A stretch of 64,000 bases of DNA from UBA9715 sp045614225 (GCA_045614225.1 JAZLCO010000021.1:1-64000); one strand, 5' to 3'; shown: positions 9,048 through 17,548, counted from the stretch's first letter. Translations and numbers: made by a program. The notes: generated by a model from the letters alone, not told the origin.

Positions 9048-10397
9048 CTATCGTTCCTCGATGGGGACGTATTCGCGAATCTTGCGCCACGTTGTCTTGT
9101 AAGCCGGACGGATGATGCGTTTGCCGGCGCCGATTTCCTCGAGGCGGTGCGCTGCCCAGCCTGACATGCGTGCGACGGCGAACAACGGCGTAAACAGCTC
9201 CTCGGGAATGCCAAGCATCGAGTAGACGAAGCCCGAGTACATGTCGACGTTTGCGCACATGTCCTTTGTCGTGCCCTTGACGTTGAGCAGAACCTCTGGC
9301 GAAAGACGCTCAATCGATTCAAGCAGGTTCAGCTCGCGTTCGAATTCGGTGCCTTGCGCGAGCTCCCGTGCGAACTGCTTCAAGATGACCGTACGCGGAT
9401 CGGAGATCGTGTAGACTGCATGACCCATGCCGTAAATGAGACCTGACTTGTCGTAAGCCTCCTTCTTCACGATGCGCGTGAGGAAGTCGGCAACCTCGTC
9501 ATCGCTGTCCCAATTCTTGATCTGGGCTTTTGCTTCGGCGTGCATGGCGCGCACCTTGTGGTTGGCACCGCCGTGGCGGAAGCCCTTCAGAGATCCGATG
9601 GCCGATGCATACGTCGAATATGCATCGGTGTCTGCGGAGGAGAGCACGCGCGTGGTGAACGTCGAGTTGTTACCACCGCCATGTTCAGCGTGCAGACACA
9701 GCATGATGTCGAGCATGCGCGCTTCCTCGGCTGTGTAGTGGCGGTCGGGGCGAAGCATCGACAGAATGGTTTCGGCAGTCGACTCGCCGGGGATGAAGGG
9801 GTGCATGATCATCGAGCCGCGCTCGTAGCGGGCCTGCCTCGCGTAGTAGGCAAGCACCATGATGCGCGGTAGGCGGGAGATGAGCGAAAGCGCGGTGTGA
9901 ATCTCATGTTCGATCGAACGGTCTTCGGCGTCTTCGTCGTACGAGTACAGAAGCAGTGTCGAACGCGAGAGGATGTTCATGAGGTCCGGTGGGGTTTCGT
10001 GCAAGACGATTGATGCGGTGAAGCCATCGGGCAGATCACGCTCGTCGTCGATGACCTCGACGAAGCGGCTGAGTTGATCTCGCGTCGGGAGTTCGCCCAT
10101 GAGCAGCAGATAGACTATTTCCTCGAAGCGAAAGCGTCTCTCGTTGGAGGCGCCAACCAAGTCGTACAGCTCGTAGCCGCGCAGCTGCAACGAACCTTCG
10201 TCGGCTACCTTCACACCATCCGACACGACGTAGCCGTGCACGTTCGAGATGTTCGTGACACCCGCGAGCACGCCCGTGCCATCGGCATTGCGCAGGCCGC
10301 GTTTGACATCGTAGCGTTCGTAGAACGACGGGTCTATCGTATTGATCTGGTTGAAGCGTTCGTATAGCTCGAACTTTTCTTCATTGGCGAATTCCAT
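9048..10397 (-). CDS. gltA: Citrate synthase
   Basis: 449-aa citrate/2-methylcitrate synthase condensing acetyl-CoA with oxaloacetate. Catalytic-region motifs are HAEHGGGNNSTFTTRV (first His), FRHGGANHKV, and MGHAVYTISDPR (second His), with a late RIIRPAY segment. The N-terminus resembles the long, partly divergent citrate synthases of anaerobic Gram-positives. Start ATG 10397 follows GAAAGGACTTGC; an upstream extension to 10430 would cross the palindrome at 10417-10441, so it was not used. Transcribed alone on the minus strand. Confidence 0.9.
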   Translation of the reverse strand: MEFANEEKFELYERFNQINTIDPSFYERYDVKRGLRNADGTGVLAGVTNISNVHGYVVSDGVKVADEGSLQLRGYELYDLVGASNERRFRFEEIVYLLLMGELPTRDQLSRFVEVIDDERDLPDGFTASIVLHETPPDLMNILSRSTLLLYSYDEDAEDRSIEHEIHTALSLISRLPRIMVLAYYARQARYERGSMIMHPFIPGESTAETILSMLRPDRHYTAEEARMLDIMLCLHAEHGGGNNSTFTTRVLSSADTDAYSTYASAIGSLKGFRHGGANHKVRAMHAEAKAQIKNWDSDDEVADFLTRIVKKEAYDKSGLIYGMGHAVYTISDPRTVILKQFARELAQGTEFERELNLLESIERLSPEVLLNVKGTTKDMCANVDMYSGFVYSMLGIPEELFTPLFAVARMSGWAAHRLEEIGAGKRIIRPAYKTTWRKIREYVPIEER

Positions 10398-10416
10398 GCA
10401 AGTCCTTTCAAAAACT

Positions 10417-10441
10417 GAAACAGGTACCAAGTACCTGTTTC
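10417..10441 (-). promoter_or_regulatory. Perfect palindrome upstream of citrate synthase
   Basis: Eleven-base arms (GAAACAGGTAC) with a 3-nt centre, ending 19 bp before the citrate synthase ATG. In gene orientation the centre reads GTACTTGGTAC. The same 11-bp core lies upstream of the phosphatase gene at 58012. Either a protein operator or an mRNA 5' hairpin would fit. Confidence 0.5.
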
Positions 10442-10475
10442 AAGGTAACTCCACGTTAGGGGAGGGTTGAAGCTA

Positions 10476-10500
10476 GCCAAAAAGGTCGGCCCTTTTTGGC
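10476..10500 (-). terminator. Rho-independent-like terminator of nhaC
   Basis: Ten-bp stem GCCAAAAAGG/CCTTTTTGGC with a 5-nt loop begins 15 bp downstream of the antiporter stop codon on the minus strand. The U-rich part lies within the descending arm rather than after it. Confidence 0.55.
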
Positions 10501-10514
10501 CAGCAAACGACCCG

Positions 10515-12068
10515 TTAAGCGTTCACCTTCTTGCCGATGGTGTTGCGCAGCACGATGAGCGTGCCGACGACCAGCACCAGGCCGATGCCGAGGCAGATGA
10601 ATGCGTTCTGCACGAAACCGGCGATGATGAAGCAGACAAACGAGATGGCAGCCACGGTGAGCGCATAGGGAATCTGCGTCGAAACGTGCTCGATGTGATT
10701 CACGTTTGCGCCTGCGGAAGCCATGACGGTCGTGTCGGAAATCGGCGAGATGTGGTCGCCGCAGACGGCGCCAGCCAGGCAGGCCGAGATGCCGATGGTC
10801 ATGAGCGTCGATGTGGGATCGAACACAGCCACGACGATTGGGATGAGGATGCCGAACGTACCCCAGCTGGTGCCGGTTGCGAAGGCAAGGCCGAGTGCCA
10901 CCAGGAAGATGATGGCGGGCAGCATCATGTAGAGGCCTTCAGCCGAGCCGGCGAGTGCGTCATGCACGAAGACGTCGGCACCAAGAGCAGAGGTCGCAAG
11001 CTTCAGCGTCAGGGCGAAGGTCAAGATCAGCATGGCCGGAACCATGGCCTTGAAGCCAGTGACGAAGCACTCGGTGGCTTCCTTGAAGGAAACGACGCGG
11101 CGGATGAGCAGGTAGATGAACGTGAGGACCAGCGCGATGATCGAACCCCACGGCAAGCCAACGGAGGCGTCGGTGTTGCCGAACGCGGCGGACAGGTCGC
11201 CGACGCATTCAGACTCGGGATCCCAGAAGCCGCCCACGTAGAGCATGCCGACGACGCAGCAAACGATGAGCAGGATGATGGGGAGCAGCAGGTCGAGCAG
11301 CGAGGCGTTGGGCTTCTCGACGGGGTCTTCGTTGCCCAGCGAGCCCAGATCGCCCGTGCGGTACGCTTCCATCTCGGCTTTGGCCATCGGACCGTAATCG
11401 AAGCCCATGACGCAAAGGATGATGAGGAACGCGATGGTCAGCAGCGAGTAGAAGTTGAACGGGATGGCCTGGATGAACAGCTGGATGCCCGAGACGCCTT
11501 CGAGGCCGTCGGCGGTCGACGAAACGGCTGCTGCCCACGAGGAGATCGGCGCAATCATGCAAATCGGGGCTGCGGTGGCATCGATGATATAGGAAAGCTT
11601 GGCACGCGAGATCTTCTCGGCGTCGGTGACCGGACGCATGACTGCGCCGACGGTCAGGCAGTTGAAGTAGTCGTCGATGAAGATGAGAACGCCCAGGCAG
11701 AACGTTGCGAGCTGTGCGCCCACGCGCGATTTGATGTGCTTGGAGGCCCAACGGCCGAATGCCGCCGAACCGCCGGCGACATTCACCAGCGCAACCATGA
11801 TGCCCAGCATGACCAGGAATATGAAGATGCCGGCGTTCCAGGGGTCTGATATGGCGTTGATGAAGCCAACCCCCATGGCGTCTTCACCCTCGCCGATTTC
11901 GCCCAAGATCATGTAATTGATCGTGTCGACGGGGTTGAACTGAGCCAACAGCAGTGCGCCAACCAAAATGCCGACGAACAGCGAACTGTACGTTTCCTTC
12001 GTTATGAGCGCAAGCACGATTGCCACAATCGGCGGGACGAGCGCCCAGAAGGTTCCTACGAATTCCAT
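10515..12068 (-). CDS. nhaC: NhaC-family Na+/H+ antiporter
   Basis: 517-aa integral membrane protein with about eleven to twelve hydrophobic segments. The conserved CGDHISPISDTTVMASAGA motif near residue 450 is typical of the NhaC family, which exchanges sodium for protons or, in relatives such as MleN, couples organic acid exchange to the sodium gradient. Start ATG 12068 has an excellent site, AGGAGGAGAGGACAC. An extension to 12101 is unlikely. A palindrome at 12092-12119 precedes it. The substrate pair cannot be fixed from sequence. Confidence 0.85.
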   Translation of the reverse strand: MEFVGTFWALVPPIVAIVLALITKETYSSLFVGILVGALLLAQFNPVDTINYMILGEIGEGEDAMGVGFINAISDPWNAGIFIFLVMLGIMVALVNVAGGSAAFGRWASKHIKSRVGAQLATFCLGVLIFIDDYFNCLTVGAVMRPVTDAEKISRAKLSYIIDATAAPICMIAPISSWAAAVSSTADGLEGVSGIQLFIQAIPFNFYSLLTIAFLIILCVMGFDYGPMAKAEMEAYRTGDLGSLGNEDPVEKPNASLLDLLLPIILLIVCCVVGMLYVGGFWDPESECVGDLSAAFGNTDASVGLPWGSIIALVLTFIYLLIRRVVSFKEATECFVTGFKAMVPAMLILTFALTLKLATSALGADVFVHDALAGSAEGLYMMLPAIIFLVALGLAFATGTSWGTFGILIPIVVAVFDPTSTLMTIGISACLAGAVCGDHISPISDTTVMASAGANVNHIEHVSTQIPYALTVAAISFVCFIIAGFVQNAFICLGIGLVLVVGTLIVLRNTIGKKVNA

Positions 12069-12091
12069 GTGTCCTCTCCTCCTCGTAATGG

Positions 12092-12119
12092 AACAGGCCA
12101 TGATCGCTCATGGCCTGTT
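12092..12119 (-). promoter_or_regulatory. Perfect 12-bp palindrome upstream of nhaC
   Basis: AACAGGCCATGA / TCATGGCCTGTT arms with a 4-nt centre, 23 bp ahead of the nhaC ATG and just before its ribosome-binding site. Could be a repressor operator or an RNA hairpin in the leader. Confidence 0.4.
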
Positions 12120-12642
12120 GAATCTCGGAGTTTTCCGGAATTCGCGTTGGCCATGATAGCTCTCCACGTCAAGCGGCAGTGCGCAAGATGTTCTCCAGCG
12201 CCCCAGATACGCCGCCTGCGGAAACTGGCGACGCTCTTCGGCGGCATTCCCTTTTACCCCTGCGCCTTTCCGGGCATAATGATCACGTTTTTCGGGTGGT
12301 CATGCGGGGGCTACTGATGAAGGCCGCGCCTCTATCATGCCTGTTGTCAAACAATTACGAAATTATATACGAGTGAAAGGCCCAACGGTGCATGAAGCGG
12401 GAATGTTTCTCCGATTTCATTTCTTGCCAAAGCTGTTGAAAAGGCACAAAAGAGAAGCCGTTTGGCCATTTTTAGAACACAGTTGCACAAATTGTTCTAC
12501 GAAAAGCATTAACTGAAGGTGAAAACTTGGTACAATACTTGCAGTTGAAGTCCTTAAATTGACCCATGTACTTCGCTTCTATTGCCTATTCAAGCAAAGA
12601 GAGCGAAGAAGGCTCAATTCGCAAGATAGAAACAGGAAAATA
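12120..12642. other. AT-richer intergenic stretch without a convincing gene
   Basis: About 520 bp between nhaC (-) and the Rrf2 gene (+). No open frame has coding character. A plausible promoter toward Rrf2 is TTAACT at 12509-12514, 16-nt spacer, TACAAT at 12531-12536. Another -10-like element (TATATA, 12364-12369) has TTGTCA upstream at 12344-12349 but suboptimal spacing. Confidence 0.35.
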
Positions 12643-12709
12643 AGTGACCGAGCAATCGGTCACTCTTTGCGATTCACCGTTTCGGCAGGAGAGCCGCCGA
12701 AACGGTGAA
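12643..12709 (+). promoter_or_regulatory. Two consecutive inverted repeats in the Rrf2 leader
   Basis: First repeat 12643-12664: AGTGACCGA and its complement around GCAA. Second repeat 12673-12709: 14-bp perfect arms (12673-12686 and 12696-12709) around a 9-nt loop. They end 46 bp before the Rrf2 start. They could be an autoregulatory operator or a folded mRNA leader; no T run follows, so a simple terminator is unlikely. Confidence 0.45.
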
Positions 12710-12754
12710 CTACGATGGGGAACTGCGATTCGGCTCGGAAAGAAGGCGTGTTAA

Positions 12755-13225
12755 ATGAAGTTGAAGGCATCCGTCGATTACGGCGTTCGCGCTATTTTGT
12801 ATCTCGCGATCAAGGGCGATACGTGTTCGTCGCGCGAGATTTCCGAAGAGATGGCTGTGCCTCGTGATTATTTAATCCAACTTGCCTTGCGTCTGCGCAA
12901 TGCCGGCCTCATCAAGGCTCGCCCGGGCAAGAACGGCGGCTATGTGCTTGCTCGCCCTGCATCTGAAATCAAGATTGGCGATATCCTCGATGCGTTTGAC
13001 AGCGACCTGAAGCATGTCCGCGTGCCCATGAAGTCTAGCCGCAGTGCCAGCGATTCCGCAAACACCGTGCGCTTCCTGCATGGTGCGGTCGTCGAGAGCC
13101 TCGAGAGCTACTTGAACGCAATCTCACTGCAAGACCTCGTCGACATCTCCGAGAACAACGAAGATTCAAGCGAATTGATTGCTCGTGCACTTGAAGGTGA
13201 AGTCAAGCGCCTTCGTGCAAAGTAG
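12755..13225 (+). CDS. Rrf2-family transcriptional regulator
   Basis: 156-aa winged-helix regulator. The N-terminus MKLKASVDYGVRAILYLA and the recognition region SSREISEEMAVPRDYLIQL...GKNGGYVLARPA are hallmarks of Rrf2. The three-Cys cluster of IscR/NsrR types is absent; the single Cys at about residue 25 lies outside the usual ligand loop. It is therefore unlikely to bind an Fe-S cluster, like CymR-type members. It is monocistronic and preceded by tandem inverted repeats, consistent with autoregulation. Its targets are not visible. Confidence 0.85.
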   Translation: MKLKASVDYGVRAILYLAIKGDTCSSREISEEMAVPRDYLIQLALRLRNAGLIKARPGKNGGYVLARPASEIKIGDILDAFDSDLKHVRVPMKSSRSASDSANTVRFLHGAVVESLESYLNAISLQDLVDISENNEDSSELIARALEGEVKRLRAK

Positions 13226-13269
13226 CTTGCAGAATGTGAGTGATTCAAGTATTATTCACCCTTGCATAA

Positions 13270-13360
13270 GGAGGAGTGACCGAGAGGCCGAAGGTGCTCG
13301 CCTGCTAAGTGAGTAACGGCCACAAGCCGTTCTAGGGTTCGAATCCCTACTCCTCCGCCA
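13270..13360 (+). tRNA. tRNA-Ser(GCT)
   Basis: Acceptor stem GGAGGAG pairs with CTCCTCC. The anticodon loop CTGCTAA gives anticodon GCT, a long variable arm is present, the T arm is GGTTCGAATCC, and CCA is encoded. Decodes AGC/AGU. Confidence 0.97.
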
Positions 13361-13369
13361 GCAGTGACG

Positions 13370-13391
13370 GCCCCCGGAAACGGGGGCTTTT
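13370..13391 (+). terminator. Terminator after tRNA-Ser(GCT)
   Basis: GCCCCCG, GAAA tetraloop, CGGGGGC, then TTTT: a compact intrinsic terminator 10 bp after the tRNA. Confidence 0.85.
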
Positions 13392-13412
13392 CATATTGCA
13401 AGGAGGGGTTTC

Positions 13413-14267
13413 ATGGAGAGCATCGCGTACTACGATGGAAAGATCGGATCGCCCGATGAGTTGACAGTGCCTTTCAACGATCGTTCGCATTTCTTCGGTG
13501 ATGGTATCTACGAAGCCTCGATTGGCGTAAATGGGAAGGTTTTCGCCATCGAGGACCACCTCGATCGCTTCTTCACCAGCGCTGTGCTGTTCGATATCCA
13601 TATTCCTCTTTCGAAAGACGACCTTAACAAGCTGCTCCACGAACTGCTCGCCAAGGTCGACAACCAATCGAGTTTCGTATATTGGCAGGTCACGCGAGGT
13701 GTGGCACCGCGTGAGCACACATATGACGACAAAGCGCCCGGAAAACTCTGGGTCATGATCCGCCCCGAGTCGCTCCGCGACCCGAAGGTGCCGATGAAGC
13801 TTATCACGCTCGAGGATCGTCGGTTCGGCTACGGCAACGTCAAGACGCTCAACCTCATGCCAGCTGTCAAGTATTCGCAGGAAGCGCGTCATGCTGGTGT
13901 TGACGAAGTGGTGTTGCACCGCAACGGCGTTGTGACCGAATGCGCGCATTCGAACGTCCATATTCTCAAGGACGGCATCTTGTACACGCATCCTAACGAT
14001 GAGTACATTTTGCGCGGAATCGCAAAAACGCGGCTCATCCAGATTTGTTACCACGAGAGCGTTCCCGTCGTTGAACGCGCGTTCACCGTCGACGAACTCA
14101 TGGCGGCGGACGAGGTCATCGTCACCTCTTCGGGCGACCTGCTCATCTTCGCTGATGAGGTCGACGGCGTGCCGGTCGGTGGCAAGGATCCGGATACGCT
14201 CGGGCGCCTGCGCCGCGCCGTGTACCGCGATTTCATCGACTACACGGGTGCCACGCAGCTGTTCTAA
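13413..14267 (+). CDS. dat: D-amino acid transaminase (class IV aminotransferase)
   Basis: 284-aa PLP enzyme that would make D-Ala/D-Glu for peptidoglycan. It tracks the Bacillus D-amino acid transaminase closely: FGDGIYEA, HLDRFF, YWQVTRGVAPREH, the PLP lysine K144 in NVKTLNLMP, and VTECAHSNVHILKDG. Length (Bacillus about 283 aa) agrees. ATG 13413 is preceded by AAGGAGGGG. It lies 22 bp after a terminator, so it has its own promoter or relies on read-through from the tRNA. Confidence 0.9.
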   Translation: MESIAYYDGKIGSPDELTVPFNDRSHFFGDGIYEASIGVNGKVFAIEDHLDRFFTSAVLFDIHIPLSKDDLNKLLHELLAKVDNQSSFVYWQVTRGVAPREHTYDDKAPGKLWVMIRPESLRDPKVPMKLITLEDRRFGYGNVKTLNLMPAVKYSQEARHAGVDEVVLHRNGVVTECAHSNVHILKDGILYTHPNDEYILRGIAKTRLIQICYHESVPVVERAFTVDELMAADEVIVTSSGDLLIFADEVDGVPVGGKDPDTLGRLRRAVYRDFIDYTGATQLF

Positions 14268-14314
14268 GCTCTTCTAAAACACATTTCATTTGTTTCCAGC
14301 ACAGAGGCGGCTGG

Positions 14315-14875
14315 CTAGTTTAACTGCAGCCAGGGAATCAGTTTTCCGTCCTTGACCATGAACGCCTCTTCGGCAAGTTCTGCAAGGGGGTCGTCGTTGT
14401 GTGAGTCGGAGTAGAACCGCTCGATGTGCTCATCGGGGAACAGCTCACGGAAGCGCGAAATCTTTTCGGCATTCGAACAATTCGGGCCAAGCGTACGGCC
14501 TGTATGCGGGTCGACTTGCGAAGCGATGAGCGAAAGCCCCCGCTTGGTGCAGACGTCGCGTAGCAAAAACTCAGGAGACGCCGAGATGACCAAATCTCCA
14601 GGTTGGGGAGTGCATGGCCCAGTGATACGGTGTTCGTGTGCTTGCCAGAAACGTTCGACTTCCGAATCGATGTCGGGCACGAGTGGCAGGAAACGGTACA
14701 ACGCGCCTTTGAACTGCGTCTTATCAATAAGATGCAAGCCCAGGCATGCTGCAGCGGCGATGCCGGTGCGAGGCAACGTGCGGATGATGCGCGGGTGACG
14801 TTTGACGCACCATTTCAGGAAATCCGCTGTCGAATCTCCCCAGTAAAGCGTTCCGTCGAAGTCGTAAACATCCAT
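14315..14875 (-). CDS. HAD-superfamily (IB-type) phosphatase
   Basis: 186-aa hydrolase. Motif I is DVYDFDGTL (nucleophile D5, general acid D7), motif II lies in VISASPEF, and motif III/IV is SDSHNDDP near residue 158. This resembles the phosphoserine-phosphatase/MtnX-like IB group; the substrate is unknown. A GTG at 14881 would add two residues. No clear ribosome site precedes either start, so a leaderless or weakly translated message is possible. It is convergent with dat. Confidence 0.75.
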   Translation of the reverse strand: MDVYDFDGTLYWGDSTADFLKWCVKRHPRIIRTLPRTGIAAAACLGLHLIDKTQFKGALYRFLPLVPDIDSEVERFWQAHEHRITGPCTPQPGDLVISASPEFLLRDVCTKRGLSLIASQVDPHTGRTLGPNCSNAEKISRFRELFPDEHIERFYSDSHNDDPLAELAEEAFMVKDGKLIPWLQLN

Positions 14876-15014
14876 GTGCACAAGTATAGCGAATCGGGCA
14901 AAAGGGCGAGCAATGGGATGAAAGCGGCCTCGTTTGAGCAGATGAAGCGAGATTTGCCAAACCTCGAAATAGGCAATACCGACGATTTGTATGTTTCAAT
15001 ACTGATAATTGTCC

Positions 15015-15042
15015 TTGCATATATGAATCGGTGTGGTAAAGT
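15015..15042 (+). promoter_or_regulatory. Promoter for the Tyr leader peptide/symporter transcript
   Basis: TTGCAT (15015-15020), 16-nt spacer, TAAAGT (15037-15042). The predicted start of transcription falls at about 15049-15050, the first base of the leader ORF, so the leader mRNA may be nearly leaderless. Confidence 0.4.
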
Positions 15043-15049
15043 ACGCGCT

Positions 15050-15154
15050 ATGCAAGTGTTGAAGGGACATATCGAATTCGCATGGACGCAACAGCCGCCC
15101 ATGTCCCGACGTAACGACGCCTTTACCTCCATCTATTATTATCGATATCTCTAG
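15050..15154 (+). CDS. 34-aa tyrosine-rich leader peptide (putative attenuator)
   Basis: Short ORF starting ATG 15050 and ending TAG 15152-15154. Its last six codons read Tyr-Tyr-Tyr-Arg-Tyr-Leu (TAT TAT TAT CGA TAT CTC). The stop codon overlaps the first bases of an intrinsic terminator (15153-15180), and a sodium:solute symporter begins 123 bp further on. A run of one amino acid's codons placed just before a terminator is the classic layout of ribosome-mediated attenuation. The peptide has no resemblance to known proteins and is probably not functional as a protein. The coding call is inferential. Confidence 0.55.
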   Translation: MQVLKGHIEFAWTQQPPMSRRNDAFTSIYYYRYL

Positions 15155-15180
15155 CACACGGATTTCACCGGTGCTTTTTT
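15153..15180 (+). terminator. Intrinsic terminator within the symporter leader
   Basis: AGCAC (15153-15157) pairs with GTGCT (15171-15175) and CGG (15159-15161) with CCG (15168-15170), with one bulged A and loop ATTTCA, followed by a T6 run. The left arm GCACACGG can alternatively pair with CCGTGTGC at 15199-15206. The terminator lies between the leader peptide and the symporter, so it would abort transcription unless masked. Confidence 0.65.
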
Positions 15181-15277
15181 ATTGCTCCGTGATGGAAGCC
15201 GTGTGCGAACGCGTATTGGCGCTTTGCGCTCTTTTGTCCCCGCCTGGTCTTAACGGCCGAAACTGATAGGAAGAACA

Positions 15278-16927
15278 ATGCTTTGGAAAATACTCGTCTT
15301 GATTCTGTTTGTGGGCATCGCGATCGGTGTCGGCATATACGCTCGACGTTCGACCACGAGTGTCGATGGATTCGTTCTCGGCGGCCGTAACGTCGGTCCC
15401 TGGCTTTCGGCGTTCGCATACGGTACGAGTTACTTCTCGGCCGTTATCTTCGTCGGTTACGCTGGTCAGTTTGGTTACAAGTACGGTTTGTCAGCCACAT
15501 GGGCGGGCATCGGCAACGCAATCATCGGCTCGCTTCTGGCTTGGTGGGTGCTCGGTCCTCGCGCTCGTGAGATGACGCATCGCCTGAAGGCGACGACCAT
15601 GCCCGAGTTTTTCGGCAAGCGCTACAACTCGAAGGCCCTGCGCATCGCCGCCGCAGCCATCATCTTCGTGTTTCTCATCCCGTACACGGCATCGGTCTAC
15701 AACGGCCTGTCGCGCCTGATCGTCATTGCGTTCGGCATCAACGTGCCATACGAGTACTGCATCATCTTCATGGCGCTTGTCACGTGCATTTACGTAGTGT
15801 TGGGCGGTTACATGGCCACCGTCATGAACGACTTCATCCAAGGATGCGTCATGCTCATCGGCATTGTTGCTGTCATTTGGGCGGTGCTCAACGGGTACGG
15901 CGGATTCTCCGAAGCAATCATTTCTCTGTCGCAGATTCAAGCGCCGGACACGGCGATGCAGGGTGCCTACACGAGTTTCTTCGGGCCTGACCTGTTCAAC
16001 TTGCTTGGCGTCGTAGTACTCACGTCGCTTGGCACATGGGGCTTGCCGCAGATGGTCCAGAAGTTCTACGCCATCAAGAGCGGTCCGGCTGTCAAGCAGG
16101 GTGCCATCATCTCGACGGTGTTCGCATTCGTCATCGCTGCTGGCAGCTACTTCCTGGGCGGTTTCGGTCGCTTGGCCATCGACAATCCGGCTGCAGCTCA
16201 GTTCATCGAATACAACCCGAAGACTGGTGCCATCATTTACGACTCGATCATGCCTGCGCTCGTGTCGAACATCCCCGATATCCTGCTCGGCGTGCTGGTG
16301 GTCATGGTGCTCTCAGCTTCGATGTCGACGCTTTCGTCGCTCGTGCTGACCTCGTCCTCGACGCTCACGCTCGACCTGATCAAGGGTAATGTCGTTAAGG
16401 ACATGAGCGAGCGCAAGCAGGTATCCTGGATGCGTGTTTTGCTTGTAGTGTTCATCGCCCTGTCGGCTGGTATTGCCATCATTCAAGTGCAAGGTTCGCT
16501 GCCGTTTATCGCTCAGCTCATGGGCATTTCGTGGGGCGCTTTGGCTGGCGCGTTCCTTGGCCCGTTCCTGTGGGGTCTGTACTCCGGCAAGGTGTCGAAG
16601 GCTGCTGTGTGGGTGAGCTTCATCGTGGGCGTTGGCCTGACGACAGGCAACATGATTTCCGGTTTTGTGGGCACGCCTTGGATCGCCTCTCCGATTAACG
16701 CTGGTGCTCTGGCGATGATTCTGTCGATCGTAATCGTGCCGGTTGTGAGCCTGTTCACGCCGAGCGTGCCGTTCGAGGTCAACCCGCCGTCGCCGAAGGG
16801 TGCTGGCGACCTGGCGTTCGAAGCTGCAACTGCTGGTCAAGAGATTTCGGCGGAGACGAAGGGCAGGGGCATCGAGGGTGCTGCTGCAGATGAAATCGCC
16901 ATTCCGCCTACCAAGAAGCGCCGTTAG
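15278..16927 (+). CDS. Sodium:solute symporter (SSS family)
   Basis: 549-aa membrane protein of the PutP/PanF/SglT superfamily, about 13 helices. It starts with a helix and then SVDGFVLGGRNVGPWLSAFAYGTSYFSA, the conserved SSS N-terminal region; later GTWGLPQMVQKFYAIK and SASMSTLSSLVLTSSSTLTLD (sodium-site region) are visible. The C-tail is hydrophilic. The upstream leader with tyrosine codons hints that the substrate may be an aromatic amino acid or related compound, but sequence alone does not fix it. RBS AGGAAGAAC precedes ATG 15278. Confidence 0.88.
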   Translation: MLWKILVLILFVGIAIGVGIYARRSTTSVDGFVLGGRNVGPWLSAFAYGTSYFSAVIFVGYAGQFGYKYGLSATWAGIGNAIIGSLLAWWVLGPRAREMTHRLKATTMPEFFGKRYNSKALRIAAAAIIFVFLIPYTASVYNGLSRLIVIAFGINVPYEYCIIFMALVTCIYVVLGGYMATVMNDFIQGCVMLIGIVAVIWAVLNGYGGFSEAIISLSQIQAPDTAMQGAYTSFFGPDLFNLLGVVVLTSLGTWGLPQMVQKFYAIKSGPAVKQGAIISTVFAFVIAAGSYFLGGFGRLAIDNPAAAQFIEYNPKTGAIIYDSIMPALVSNIPDILLGVLVVMVLSASMSTLSSLVLTSSSTLTLDLIKGNVVKDMSERKQVSWMRVLLVVFIALSAGIAIIQVQGSLPFIAQLMGISWGALAGAFLGPFLWGLYSGKVSKAAVWVSFIVGVGLTTGNMISGFVGTPWIASPINAGALAMILSIVIVPVVSLFTPSVPFEVNPPSPKGAGDLAFEAATAGQEISAETKGRGIEGAAADEIAIPPTKKRR

Positions 16928-16952
16928 TCGTTGTTAGTTCATAAGTTATTCG

Positions 16953-16988
16953 AAGGGCCGGTTTCTCTCAAAGGAACCGGCCTTTTTT
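16953..16988 (+). terminator. Terminator of the symporter gene
   Basis: GGCCGGTT (16956-16963) pairs with AACCGGCC (16975-16982) and is followed by T6; 25 bp after the stop. Confidence 0.88.
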
Positions 16989-17076
16989 GTCAAGCGTGAA
17001 CATTCCGTGAGCCCGTGCAAGTTAGTCGTTGACATGCAAGTTTTGGAGTGGTTCAATAAGCAAGCTGTTTTGAAGC

Positions 17077-17153
17077 GCGCCCTTACCTCAGCTGGATAGA
17101 GGACCTGACTACGAATCAGGGCGTCGTAGGTTCGAATCCTACAGGGCGCGCCA
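17077..17153 (+). tRNA. tRNA-Arg(ACG)
   Basis: Acceptor GCGCCCT pairs with AGGGCGC; anticodon loop CTACGAA gives ACG; T arm GGTTCGAATCC; CCA encoded at 17151-17153. The A34 needs conversion to inosine by TadA, whose gene follows at 17776. Confidence 0.97.
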
Positions 17154-17167
17154 GCTTTTCAAATCGA

Positions 17168-17191
17168 GTCGCCTTTTGGGCGGCTTTTTTT
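17168..17191 (+). terminator. Terminator after tRNA-Arg(ACG)
   Basis: GTCGCC / GGCGGC stem with TTTTG loop and a T7 run. Confidence 0.85.
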
Positions 17192-17345
17192 GTTTCAAAA
17201 TGAGATGCAATTGCCGAGCTGTTCTTTGCGCTTACGCGCTCAGACCGTCGGCCTACAAACGCGCCGCTGGCGCGTTTGCTTAACGGCCTCCCACCTCATC
17301 GGTTCGAATCCTACTTCACTCGGCTGAAGCTTGTCTGCAAAAGAA

Positions 17346-17367
17346 AACGCCCCATCGCTGGGGCGTT
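17346..17367 (-). terminator. Duplicate copy of the tRNA-Ser terminator
   Basis: AACGCCCCA/TGGGGCGTT stem with 4-nt loop, followed by TTTTC on the minus strand. It lies 202 bp from the functional copy and follows only a tRNA 3'-end fragment. Confidence 0.6.
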
Positions 17368-17548
17368 GACATGTCTGGCGGAGGAAGTAGGATTCCGTAT
17401 TTTCCGCTTCGCGGAAAATCACGCGCTTCGGCTAAAGCCTCCGCGCCGATTTCCTACGAACAGCCCGCTGGGCTGTTCGCTTTACGGAAATCGACCTCAT
17501 CGGTTCGAATCCTGCTTCTCTTGGTTGAAGCTCATCACTAAATGGAAA

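Noticed and set aside
10467..11849. 460-codon plus-strand frame opposite nhaC
   Set aside because: Composition is Asp/Arg/His/Gly-biased and membrane helices of NhaC are on the other strand; no start site or homology.
13413..14267. Suspected loss of the PLP lysine in the D-amino acid transaminase
   Set aside because: Realignment to the Bacillus enzyme puts the lysine at NVKTLNL (K144), which is present.
15050..15277. T-box or other riboswitch before the symporter
   Set aside because: No AGGGTGGNACCGCG-like T-box core or other conserved riboswitch sequence was seen; the Tyr leader ORF plus terminator explains the region better.
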